A stretch of 64,000 nt of DNA from positions 26,215,325-26,279,324 of the forward strand of contig NC_089316.1 in NCBI RefSeq assembly GCF_036669915.1, written 5' to 3'. This document shows, one piece after another, positions 43,101 to 53,700 of this stretch. Made by a program: the position numbers and the translations under genes. Origin of the DNA: Pocillopora verrucosa. Lineage: Eukaryota > Cnidaria > Anthozoa > Scleractinia > Pocilloporidae. A model generated the notes under the pieces. The model saw only the letters and a list, made by a program, of their open reading frames with translations, was not told the DNA's origin and searched no databases. Positions within the stretch are counted from its first letter, which is position 1. Every line of letters begins with the position of its first letter.

Positions 43101-46100
43101 CAAGGACTCTTCAGCTCTCAGCAGGTTAATCAAGAATGTTGGAAAATCCAAGTTCATTGCCAAGGTAATTAAGACAACATATCAAATATTTAGTTTCCAA
43201 GCTGGGGTTACTACCTCGTCAGTTAAAAAAATTCCATTCGATAACTGGAAGATATCTTGTTCCTGTCCCAAATTGGATTTGTATCCTCATACATGGATAA
43301 ATAACTGGCAAAGTTAATGTCAAATTTGGGGAAATGCCTCACATAGCATCTGCTTGCACTAAAATTAATTGACATAACAATATTGATTGATCTTGACTTG
43401 TTTCTCCTTAATGGTGAGAAATGAAAAAAGATATGTGTACCTTGAATAAATGTGTGCTAAGTCATTGAAATTTGATAGTGACAAAACTCTCAAGAAACAA
43501 AGTAAAGTCCTTCCAATGTCCTTAAAATTTTGTCAAATGAGTCGCACATTAATGGCACAAGCTGCCTATGGGAAAGGTATGGAATTTAAAGCCTTAGCCA
43601 AGTCTTAACTGACTGCATTAATCAGTCGTCAACTGTAATGTTATTCTAAAATTCACGACCTAAATTTAGTCATCCACTTTGGTCACAATCAGCTACTGTT
43701 TAATAACGTTTGAGTCTTTGCACACTCACCTCAATATGCATATTTTCCATACTGTTCTCTATAAATATCCTAATGTGCTGACAAGAAGAATTCTTTTGCC
43801 GGTGATCATTTCCTTTCTTAAAGTCTTACTGAGAGACTTCAAGGTGTGACTCCGGAAGGGGGGGAGGGGGGGGGGATGATAACCTACATGCTAGTCACTC
43901 TAAGGGATCAAAGGTTAAGTTAAGTCCTCCAATAGTGTATTCTATTTTCTGCTCTGCAGTGAGTCAACTTTTTTCTGTTTTGTGATCCCCTCCAGATTAT
44001 AGTTTTGTGGACAGCTGATGTTCCATTTGCTCATAGTAGAAAATGGCCACAAGTTGGTGTTCCATTGGTGATCGTGAGACCGGAATCTAAGGTACACAGA
44101 AAATTACATCAATAGCACTTGACTGCATTTCATGTGCCACTTTTTTGTGTTTATGTCATCTGTGATCTATTACTTAACAGACCCATGGCAACATTTAATC
44201 TTTTTGTTAATTACATATGTTATTGTACAAAAAAGTCCACCAGATGTGACTAAGTTTTCGTGTTGACTCTTCTTCACAGACAGGAAACAGTCGTTTTGTG
44301 CCCAGAGCAGTGATAGAAACATCTGCAGTTTTGTCCCTAGATGAGGATATCATATTAAATTCTGATGCGGTAAATATTAAATTATGATCATAGATAATAC
44401 TCTTTTTTCTCCCAAAGATCTCATTAGTAATTCTCACTGCAGTCTGCCATACAGTTCTTAAGATGTTGCTTCAGAGAATTTAGTATATTATCAGCTAATA
44501 AACCTCTAATTAATATTTTTCTTTATTCTCATCACTTGTCTGCTTGATGTTGTATTGATAATGTGAGGAGAAATTTTGTCTTGATCACTCATGGGAGTTG
44601 GAGGAAAAAACCAAATCCTAGGAGATGCCATACTAGGGAAATAAGAATTCTGTCTTTTATCTAATCCCTGAAAATCACCAACAGAACTGTTAAGTGGTCA
44701 TGAATTTTTGTATTCTGGCCAGAGCTAAATGTAAAAACCCTGTGGATTGTTGGCAGAACATTAAAACAAAGTAGGAGTAGCTACAGTACAAACATTCAAC
44801 AATTTGGTAATTTTGTCGGTAGAACTTCACAAAGATATGTATTCAAACTTATACAGTTCAAAATGAATAAAATGAAGCACACATGATTCCCTGTAACTCT
44901 GAGTTTTCTGCTTATGTACTCGTCAGACAGATTTAATGAAAGATTTAATGAAAAACATTCTTGTAGGCTAATTTATATATATAAAAAAGATAGCTGCTGA
45001 TTACAATAGGTTGTTGTAATCAGCAGCTATCTTTTTTATATATATAAATTAGCCTACAAGAATGTTTTTCATTTAATCTGTCTGACAAGTGCGTAAGCAC
45101 GAAACTTAGAGTTACAGGGAATCATGCGTGCTTCATTTTAGTCATTTTGAACTGTATTTTGCTCTACACTCATGTGTATTGAGCACTTTCCAACAGCATT
45201 TGCTACAATTTCCCACAATTATTCAAACTTCTAAAAATTTTCAAGTGGTTTGATACTTAACTCCCTGTTACTTTTCCATCCCTTAGATTGATTTTGCCTT
45301 TTCAACATGGAGGACATTTCCAGATCGAATTGTGGGTTTTGCAGCCAGAAGCCATTACTGGAACAGTGCCAGATCACAGTGGAGCTATTCTTCCATTTTG
45401 AGTGATCAGTTCTCCATTATTCTGACCAATGGAGCTTTCTATCACAGGTAATGTTCTCGCAGAAAATTCTTAGAGAGTAGTTGGACTAGGTTAGAGGCTT
45501 TGATTGTTTTTTGACTGAGTTAAATAAAAACTAAAATCAACATTATCACAATGGGTAATCAGAACCAAAGAAAACTTCACAGAGTTGATAAGAACTTAAC
45601 CCTTTAACTCTCATGAGTGATCAAGAAAGAATTTCTCCTTACAATATCAATACAATATCAACCAGATAAGTGATGAGAATAAAGAAAAAGATCAATTTGG
45701 GGATAATTAGTTGATCCAATACCAAGTTCTCTGAACTAACATTATAAGAATTCTATGGTTGACAGTAAGGAGAATTAAAATTTTGATCTGGGAGTTAAAG
45801 GGTTAATGTGATGAAGCAATGTAACTGTACGAGAAACTCAACCATATTGAAAACTGTTCCATAATACATAGGCAGTCATTGAAAGAAAACTATGAAATGG
45901 TGATTTCCCTAATGATTTTCTACAGGTGTTAGTAATATATGCAAAGTAGTAAAGACCACTGACTGGAAATAACCATCTGAATAACAACAAGTGAATAATT
46001 ATGAACAAAATTAACCCAAATGTTTATTAGGCTGTTCAGACTATTCTGCACTTAAAGTATAAACACAAAAACAAAAGCTGCCTGGAGGGATCGGAGTCCA

Positions 46101-47432
46101 GATAGGCATTTTAACCATTTAATCTCGTAATTCTTTGCATTACTTTTGTTTACTGCCTTGCCTGATAGGATGATCATTTACCCCCTTCTCTCCCCTCCCC
46201 TCCTGCACAGGATTACCGTATTTACCCCCTTCTCTCCCCTCCCCTCCTGCATGGGATTACCGTATTTACCCCTTCTCTCCCCTCCCCTCTTGCATGGGAT
46301 TACCATATTTACCCGTGTATAATACGCACTTTTTTCTATGAAAATAACCATCAAAATAGCAGTGCATATTATACACGGTGTCTATTGTTTTTGAAGCATG
46401 TCCTTATTTGCATAAGTTAAAAACAGCAAAGAAAGTAACAAAAGCCTAGTGGTAATTGGTCTTTATTAGCTTGAGTTAAATAATCTACAGATGAAACATT
46501 TTCAATTTCGATCCACAAACACAACAAGGGAAGCAATGAAAGCCTAGTTGTAATTGGTCTTTATTAGCTTGAGTTAAATAATCTACCAATGAAACATTTT
46601 CAATTTTGATCCATAAATAAATTTAGTAGAGTATTTAAGGAACAGCTGACGAGATAAACATTACGACCGTATTACTGTAATCACAAGTGATAAGAAATTC
46701 AAAATGGTAATGAAACTTACCACTGCGAAACGTCAGTTGTAGGAAGAATTTACGGTTTTTTGGCTGTGAAAACTTTTTTTAAGAAAGAATTTGGTCAAAA
46801 ATTGGGGTGCGTATTATACATGGGTGTGTATTATACACAGATAAATATGGTAATCCTCTGGATGGGCTGGTTCTTCCTTGGATCTGATGTACCCCTCTCC
46901 ATGAAATGTAACTTCCCTGGATGGAATATGTTTATTATTGTATAAAAAGTATCAGCTAGCCCTCATTTACTCCTCTTTGTGAAGGCAGTAAGTTCCACTT
47001 AAGAGTGAAACACAGGACCCTGGCTATTTCACAAATAACATTCACTTTTGAACACTTTCTAATTTTGAACAATCTCATCCATTTTCCAGGTATTACAATT
47101 ATCTCTACACTCATAATCTTCCACCAAGGGTTCATCGCATGGTTGAACACCATGGTACATGCGAGGATCTTGCCATGAATTTCTTAGTCGCAGACATCAC
47201 ACGAAAACCACCCATCAAAGTCTTGGCACAGCAAAAATTCCAAGACTTGAACAGCGCAAATACAAGGTATTCCAAGCTGGTGCAGCTCTTTGAACAGCGG
47301 CAGAGATGTATGGAGTCTTTAGTTGATATTTTTGGTTACATGCCGTTGGTCAAGTCATATGTTAGAATGGATCCTTCACTCCACAAGGATCCCGTGTCAA
47401 ATTTACGCAAACAGTACAGGCTGTTGGAATAG
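37192..47432 (+). CDS. EXT1: Exostosin-1, heparan sulfate copolymerase
   Basis: Exons 37192-38102, 41145-41466, 42916-43164, 43996-44091, 44280-44369, 45287-45447, 47090-47432; all joins keep frame, giving 723 residues (human 746). It is a type II Golgi/ER protein: MNAKKR then a membrane helix (~8-24), a basic stem, the exostosin/GT47 domain (~85-410: [61 protein letters not shown]) and the GT64 domain (~440-720). The metal-binding DED motif (LDED) is at 547-549. With EXT2 it elongates the GlcA-GlcNAc chain of heparan sulfate. The first intron is 3 kb; all donors are GT. An in-frame ATG in another frame at 37167 precedes the start but leads into a shadow frame. Confidence 0.96.
39302..39448 (+). 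other. Possible cryptic or alternative exon in EXT1 intron 1
   Basis: A strong acceptor (TTTTTTCTTTTTCAG) opens a 147-nt open stretch ending in ATAGA|GTAAGG. Its open frame ([16 protein letters not shown] and following) has no known homolog. Joined to EXT1 exon 1 it would give a stop after the junction lysine. It may be an alternative terminal or poison exon, or just fortuitous splice signals. Confidence 0.3.
41524..41732. repeat. Subfamily A MITE in EXT1 intron 2
   Basis: Ends TTAAACCTTTCACTCTCAAG and CACTCTGGGAGGAAAAAGG (degraded), interior with TAATTCTCTCTAATGTCTGC. Confidence 0.65.
41790..42080 (-). repeat. Second-family tRNA-derived SINE in EXT1 intron 2
   Basis: On the minus strand: tRNA-like head with TGGACTCTGAGTCAAGAGGT, then a tail whose pieces (AAAACACTTTACTCTC, GGTTTCCATAGCATG-like CATAGCATGATGC) match the copy at 60570-60860. 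Confidence 0.5.
43700..43917. repeat. Subfamily B MITE in EXT1 intron 3, with a G-run
   Basis: B-type interior (TGCATATTTTCCATACTGTT, AATGTGCTGACAAGAAGAA). A G-rich tract (43856-43876) was inserted or expanded near its right end, which then reads CTAAGGGATCAAAGGTTAAG. Confidence 0.55.
44400..44605. repeat. Subfamily A MITE in EXT1 intron 5
   Basis: Lacks a clean left end but keeps CAAAGATCTCATTAGTAATT, ATACAGTTCTTAAGATGTTG and GATCACTCATGGGAGTTGGA. It starts ~30 bp after the exon 5 donor. Confidence 0.55.
44891..44930 (-). ncRNA. Hammerhead-like core, left arm
   Basis: On the minus strand: CTGT, an intact CTGACGA (44926-44920), a damaged stem II (GTACATAAGCA), GAAAAC, then CTCAGAG and ACAG (44894-44891), which pairs with CTGT. 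Here the catalytic CUGACGA is intact but stem II is weakened, the opposite of the right arm. Confidence 0.5.
45078..45117 (+). ncRNA. Hammerhead-like core, right arm
   Basis: CTGT (stem I 5' strand, 45078-45081), CTGACAA (core, with A where the consensus has G), GTGC-GTAA-GCAC (perfect 4-bp stem II with tetraloop, 45089-45100), GAAAC, a short CTTAGAG stem III, then ACAG (45114-45117) pairing with CTGT. The core substitution predicts low or no self-cleavage. Confidence 0.55.
45597..45806. repeat. Subfamily A MITE in EXT1 intron 6
   Basis: Well preserved: TTAACCCTTTAACTCTCATG at the left, CTGGGAGTTAAAGGGTTAAT at the right, and an interior with TTTCTCCTTACAATATCAAT. Confidence 0.75.
46166..46853. 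mobile_element. Tandem minisatellite and TIR element in EXT1 intron 6
   Basis: From 46166 to ~46310 a ~50-bp unit (TTCTCCCCTCCCCTCCTGCA, GGATTACCGTATTTACCCC) is repeated about three times. From ~46302 to 46853 the ends CATATTTACCCGTGTATAAT and ATTATACACAGATAAATATG form inverted repeats, with a second inner pair (AATACGCAC / GTGCGTATT). Inside, a ~95-bp segment (GTAATTGGTCTTTATTAGCT) is duplicated in tandem at ~46450-46620. No transposase is seen. Confidence 0.6.
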
Positions 47433-49293
47433 TAATCACTAACATTCATAATTCACATAAATTTGCCCTGCTAGTAAAGATGGTTTCTAACCTGAATTTT
47501 TTAGTGCAGTTTGGGGTTCCAAAGAATAACCCAGTGGTTCCAAAATTATCTCTGAATGTGCTAAAATTTGACAATGGATGCTGCCATTTTGAAACGAGCT
47601 TTGCAATCTGTCAACGCATGTTAAAACCACAACATCCTTTTTAAAAAGATTGCCATGAGATTGAAAGAACAAAATTTGTTAAGCAAGATTCAAAATGACA
47701 GAAACCATACTCAAATCTTAAGCCAATTGAGGACAATTTTTGAAAGGCAAGCTCACTCTTTAAAATCTTAAAACTCCATTTTTGCTTTCAATATTCAATA
47801 TTCAAGTTAAAGGAGGGTGTGCAGAGTGTGTAGCCATATTGTTATTCATACTGGTTTTTACTGTTTGTATTTATTTTAAGAGATCAAATGGCCTACCAAC
47901 TTAAAAAAGTAATCATGTGTATGGGTTCAAACAAGGATTAGATGAACTGATAGCACAAGGGTATGTTTCCAGACCTAAAAAGCTAGATCAAATTTTGAGA
48001 TTTCAGGACCATGGTGAAAGTGTGTGTTTATCAGGACTGGAGTTGGCATGCATGGGCATTTGTGCTAGCAGGCCAGCTTCATGGCATTGGTTGCACAGGG
48101 ACATTGCCCCCTTAAAAAACAAATAATCTAGAGTTATGACTTGATTTTAGCTTAGCTTGCAAAAAGACCCACTACACCAAGTGTTTAAGTTCTTCAAGGA
48201 ATAGAGTGAACTGTGATGTGCAAACAGTCAGGGCCACTCTCAACTTAGAAATGAAATTTTGGTGAAACAAGTTTTAGTTGTAATTTCCTTTTTTTAGTTT
48301 CAATTTTTTTTTAAGAAAGCCAGTTGTAGCTCTTTCAATTTCAACTTTTTAACTTACCAACAGACACCCATAAATTAATTACAAGGTAAAGAAAAACTAG
48401 GGAATTCTGAAGAAAGGTTCATTTGCGTCTGTCAGAAGTTTGGTGTTCATTAGACACACCCCTCTTCAATCTGTTAATTATAGTTTAATTTATTCATGTT
48501 AATGTGTACATTAATTTTTTTTGTAACGATATTAACTCATATTCACTATGTATAGATTTCCAACCCTTGTACATAAGTTACAAAATAGTTAGTGTTTTTA
48601 AGTTTGAGGAAATTGTTAACAGATTCAAATTTGCCATTGAGGGAGTTTTACGACGAATTTGGTGTGAAGAATTTAAATGGTTCAATTTATTCAGGTGTAT
48701 TTCTCGAACTATTTCAGAAAAAATTCTAATTCTTTGTAAAAAATACTAAGGTTTTTTATTTGGATTCTCTATCATGTTCACTTTTGGGGAATTTTTGTGA
48801 TATTATAATAAATGAAAGTCATGATTGCAGCTGCAAGCCCCCTACAGTTATTGTTTTTTAGGATATTTGAACAGTTTGAATCACCAGTGCTTCATGTATT
48901 TTTTCCTCGGGAAAACTTTTTGCAATAATTAGATTATTGTTTCAGAATTACTGAACATGATCTACCCTAGCCTTCCCTAGATTTTTTTTTCTTTTACCAT
49001 CAGTATTACTAATGATTCTCATCTACAAAATTATTAACATTGTACATTTACGTTAAAATGTCCAGAAAATGTTTATTGTTTAAAGAAAAGTTATACGTTT
49101 ATGAATTCCTAAATACCATTCCATTGATAGTTTTTACCGCATCATGTCATTGATAATGTTATGAAGCAGAGGAGAAAAAAAAAAGGTATTTTTGAAAGCG
49201 TATCATATTTTTTCATATGTACTGTAATTTTGATACGTTTTTGGAATTGCCAAGGAAGCTTTGTTGAATCAGTTAACAGTAAATAGAGGTCTT

Positions 49294-49505
49294 TAACCCT
49301 TCAACTCCCCCAAGTGTTTAAGACAGAATTTCTCCTTACAATAATACTGCGATATCAATCAGACAAGTGAGGAAAATAAAAGAAAATGTAAATTAAGGAA
49401 TAATTGGTTGATCCAATACCAAATTCTTCAAACTAACATGATAAGATTAGTATGACAGAAAGTAAGGAGAATTGCTAATGAGATTTTGGGAGTGAAAGGG
49501 TTTAA
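49294..49505. repeat. Subfamily A MITE
   Basis: Left end TTTAACCCTTCAACTCCCCC, right end TTTGGGAGTGAAAGGGTTTA, A-type interior with TTTCTCCTTACAATAATACT and TTAACATG-like ATGATAAGATTAG. Confidence 0.7.
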
Positions 49506-49974
49506 GAAGTGCTCTAGAGTTATCTGTTGGTTTCTCGGGTCATTCATCAAATTTACTTGGCTATTCTTAAGTAATGGTCAGCGTTGATAACGTAAAAATC
49601 ACCAGGACCTTTGTAAAATTGGTTCAGAATTTATGTATTATGGTTCAAGATTAAATAAATCTATTTATGCGAGATATTGATCGTGTTCCTTGGGGTTGGG
49701 GAGGGAATGTGTGAAAAGTGAGAATATTGGATTAGTTCGGTTCAATTTAAAGGGATTTCTAAAAATAATGTATCCATGTTTTTATTTTCATTTCTAACAT
49801 TTCCTTAAAGTTTTGGTCCTTTATAGTATAGGTTGTATCCTCTGGTGTATTATTTTCAATATGAAACATTACCAGAGGGCAAAACATTAAAAAAAAAATC
49901 ATTATTTCTCTAGTTCAGATTTTATGTAGAGTTTTTCCTGGGAAATCTCATTGCAGGTCAATGAAATTGTCAGC

Positions 49975-50195
49975 TATTAGCCTACAGAACAGGTGAGATC
50001 TTTTGGCGCATTTAAGGCGAACTAAGGAAAGTGCGAGGCGAACACGAAGCGCGAGTCATGCGCGAGGAGAAAGGTGCAAAAAAAAAAAGTTATGTTCATG
50101 ATATATTTGTCCTCTCCTCCCGCGTGATTCGTGCTTGCCTTCGATCGCCTGAAAAGTCCAAACAAATTCGCCTGTTCTGAAGGCTACCCATTTAA
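49975..50195. mobile_element. Foldback with TAGCCTACAGAACAGG ends
   Basis: The left arm TTAGCCTACAGAACAGGTGA and right arm TTCGCCTGTTCTGAAGGCTA are inverted repeats. Inner GGCGAACACGAAGCGCGAG and its imperfect complement (CGTGATTCGTGCTTGCCTTC) extend the pairing. A GC-rich relative of the inner part lies at ~31135-31200 upstream of the Penelope-like relic. Confidence 0.55.
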
Positions 50196-50747
50196 CTAGC
50201 AAAGTCTATCCGGAAGCAAACTGTCGCACAACTGAAATAAAACTAGAGTGAGGCCTCATGAAAACTATATCCAGATGTTGATTTGAACTGTGTTTGTACA
50301 ATGTCTTTTGCAGAAGCGAAAATGATAACGAATCCTTCTCTACCCAATGAGCGTGTTCTTGAATAGAAGAACTCTGCTTCTCTGCCACATTCCCATGGAT
50401 AACTAATTTGACCGCCATCAAGTACTCAAATACGTATACTCTACTTGAATCGAGTATTCTTACTCCTGAAAGAAAAGCAGAGAAGACGTGTTGCACAAAG
50501 AAACTGTAATTCGATCAGATGGTAATTCAACAAGGACGGAAGAACTTTGAAGTAGACTTGGTGTAGCAGCCGCGCGATTCAACGGGGCGCGAGAAATCAC
50601 GCGCGTAAAACAGATAGTCAGCTTCTCGCGCGCATGTTACTTACGTCTGGATAATGCATGGATATTATAGGAAGAAGTGACATATTAATAACTTCTGGGG
50701 TGTAAAGGAAAATTCCGGAATTTGACTTTAATTTTTGAACAATAATC

Positions 50748-53700
50748 TTACATATCCAACCTGCTTGTATCAGTGACGTCACCATTCACGTTGTAAGGAG
50801 AGTAAGACCCCTGTGCAATATAGGGCGCAGACGAGGAGGCCTGTGGCTGCCTGTTGATGCCACCTGACTGTTGTGTACTGAGACTGACGGAAGTACGTCC
50901 GTATCTGTCCCCTGACAAGCTGTGGGTGGAGTCAGAGGTTGACAAGGTTTGGAGCGAGTGGTTCGAGCCTCCACGCACATTGCCCGCGCGACGACGAGCT
51001 GTGAACGAAAGGATAGAACAAATGAGCAAATGTCGGAGACTTCGTCATTCGTGCGTAACATATGTCAGAGGATAAGTGTGAACATTATGTCAAGAGCTAG
51101 AAGCACCGCCTGTTACGATTTTGGAACATTGATCGGTTTACATGATCAACGCAGCCTTGAATGACCTTTTAAATCAGTACTTAGCAACAACCAATCACAA
51201 TGTAGAGAATATCGTATAAGAGAGTGATTTCTTACAAATTTTGCAGAGTAGCTTTTTACACACCCGTTGTAAATAAGCGAATACGAAAGTGGAACAAAAC
51301 AGTTTGATTGCGTCTAGTTCGTTAGAATTCTATCTCTATTAAACGGGGCAAAGTTAACGAAACAAACACGAAAACCCAAGAACAAACTGTCAGTAATTGA
51401 AAGCAGCCCTCCAGAATCAATTAAATTTTACACACTACAACACACCGCAGTTGGAGTATCTTTCAAAACTACTTTATTTTGGATCTCACTCGAAATCACA
51501 TACATATCAGACTATTTTCTAACGGCTTTATAGAGTGAAATAGAAGATTGGCACACCAGACTGCGAGTTTAGTGATCTTGTTACGAGATCTAGCCGGGTC
51601 GTTGTGTTGTTTTCTTGGGCGAGACATTATACTCTCCCCATGCCCCTCTCCACTCATGAGTTTAGAGGGGTATTGGTGAACAATCCTGGAAACCTAACGA
51701 AATGCTGGATACGGTTGGGGGGGGGGGGGAGGGGTGGTAGTGACTCGCAATGGACTAACATTCTATCTGGAGGGGGGATATGGCCAGGGGCCGACAATTC
51801 TCTTAGTCGTTTTATGTTCTACTCTTCGCTAGGTTGCTGACTTAGCCTTTACTTTTTCCGAAGAAAGTTTAAATGTCTGTTAAGTCATAAGTTTCTTCCC
51901 ACACCTTTATCCTGTTGCTGTTCGCCTGTTCTTAGTAGCGTTCCGTTTGGAAATTCTTGTCTTAAACCAGTAATTCCCCAGTTACGGTCTGTGGTGCTGC
52001 TCAACTGAACTGTTGTCACCTATGAATTCAAAATATATTTTCGAGCGCTTTTCGATTGACTGTCGTAAACTAAAACCAAGGTAATGACAACAGCCAAACA
52101 GAGGAAAGGATTGTACCCGTAGAAACCGATGACATCTCAAAGTAAAAACAAACCAAAGCATCTGAAAAGTGAGAAAACGCGGGCGACCAAGTCGTGTTTG
52201 TTTTAGTTTTACATCTGATTGGTGGAGAGAATGGCACGAATTTAATGGACCAATCACAGAGCAAAGTTAAGCAAAGCCAACCCAATCTGGGTATTCCATT
52301 GACACTCGACTGAAAATTTCTCCGAAGCGCTTTTCAATTGCGTTTCGCAAAACCAAATCCGAAGTAATCACAAGGTCCAGTCAAAAAAGGTAACAAAACA
52401 GACAAACAAGGAACCAAGAGGATGGCAAGGTGAAAATAAATAGACAGCCCGTAGATCGAGGAAATGAGAGTTTAGGACCTTTATTTCCTGGTTGAAAAGA
52501 GTGGCGAGAAAATTTCTTAACCAATCGCAGAACGAAGTAAACCAAAACCAATAGATTCCTGGATTACACCTCAAACACTGTCACTTTGTCAATTAGCGTA
52601 ATGAATGCGTTCACATAGAGAATCTGTTTTACAAAACTCATCAGTTTTAGGATTTTTTTTTTCAGATTAAGTTACCCGAAGCGGAGCCTGAGAACGTGTT
52701 GTCACGATTCCTGGGAGACTGGGTTCCAAAGCTGACGTCATGCTTTGCATTCCACTCTAGCGAAAAAAGATCAGGTAAGGTTTTAAAACATGATCCTTGC
52801 AACAAGAGAGGGGAAAAATTCACATCCTGTAACACGACATAATCAGAACGCAAGAAAATGACCAATGGAGAACACATGCGATGGAGGAAGCTGGAGGTTT
52901 TCCACGAACCTGTTGTTCCATGAAATACAGCTCGGCTTTAGTTTTCTCGTCACTCGACACAGGGATCCCATCGATGCACAAAAGGTTGGGCATGCGGTAG
53001 ACTAACAAGGGTCGGTGCAGAAGACGTCGAGTGACCTGGGATCGAAAAAGCACGTTCAAATAGAGTTTTTCAACTTCAAAAAAACACAGCAGTCAAACGT
53101 CTGCGCATGCGCGAACCTTGTAATGACTAGGTGGTGTGTTTTCAGGCGGTCAGAACCAAGTTGCCTTACGCGAGTTACAAACGACTACACAAGCCAGTAA
53201 GTCACGGTGTTTTAAAAGCGTACACCTTTTTTTTGGTAAAGCTCGAAACAGATAGGTGAATCAACAGGATACCCAACCTCGTTCCCAGGGTCTCTCATCT
53301 TCCTACCCCCTGGAGCTCCAGGGGGCGGGAAGATGAGAGACCCTGGGAACGAGGTTGCAGGATACCTGTACTTGAATAACCTTTGAGTCCGATAAGTCTC
53401 CAGTTTTCCTTTTTTTCTACTTTTGCTTCCTTTTACAGATTGTCATGAACTTAATTCCTTCGCTTATTTTGCAATACAGCAGTTGGTTCTCATGTTTTCC
53501 TTGAAATTTCGCGTGTTTCCGTTTTCCTATGAAAATTCGCGGAAAATCGGCGCGCGGGCGTCCACAGTTGACCCCTTGCGCATGCCCGACATTTGACTGC
53601 TGTGTTTTGTTGTGATTGGCGTTTGATATGAGGATAAAGACGCATAATGCGATCAAATAAACTTCAATCAAACTGAATGCAAGGACGCGATGAATTCAGT

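Larger units (their letters stand above)
44845..45165. mobile_element. Large palindrome carrying two hammerhead-like cores
   Basis: Two arms of ~140 bp are inverted copies of each other around a loop near AATAGGTTGTTGTAATC. The inner arm (GATTACAA / TTGTAATCAGCAGCTATCTT / ATATATATAAATTAGCC) is nearly perfect; the outer arm is slightly diverged. Each arm contains, reading outward, a hammerhead-like core (44891-44930 minus, 45078-45117 plus). The palindrome occupies much of EXT1 intron 5. I infer a foldback derived from two inverted pseudo-LTRs of a Penelope-like element; no protein-coding part remains. Confidence 0.75.
47433..50747. other. Convergent EXT1 / LRRC9 intergenic region
   Basis: The EXT1 3' UTR probably takes the first 1.4 kb (AATAAA near 48807 is a candidate polyadenylation signal). 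A well-preserved subfamily A MITE is at 49294-49505 and a foldback at 49975-50195. A MITE fragment is at ~50640-50710, just below the LRRC9 stop. No further gene was recognised; the frame at 50206-50496 (-) has no known domain. Confidence 0.45.

Noticed and set aside
50206..50496. 96-codon minus-strand frame below LRRC9
   Set aside because: Lies beyond the LRRC9 stop, has no domain, and no exon-like borders support joining it.
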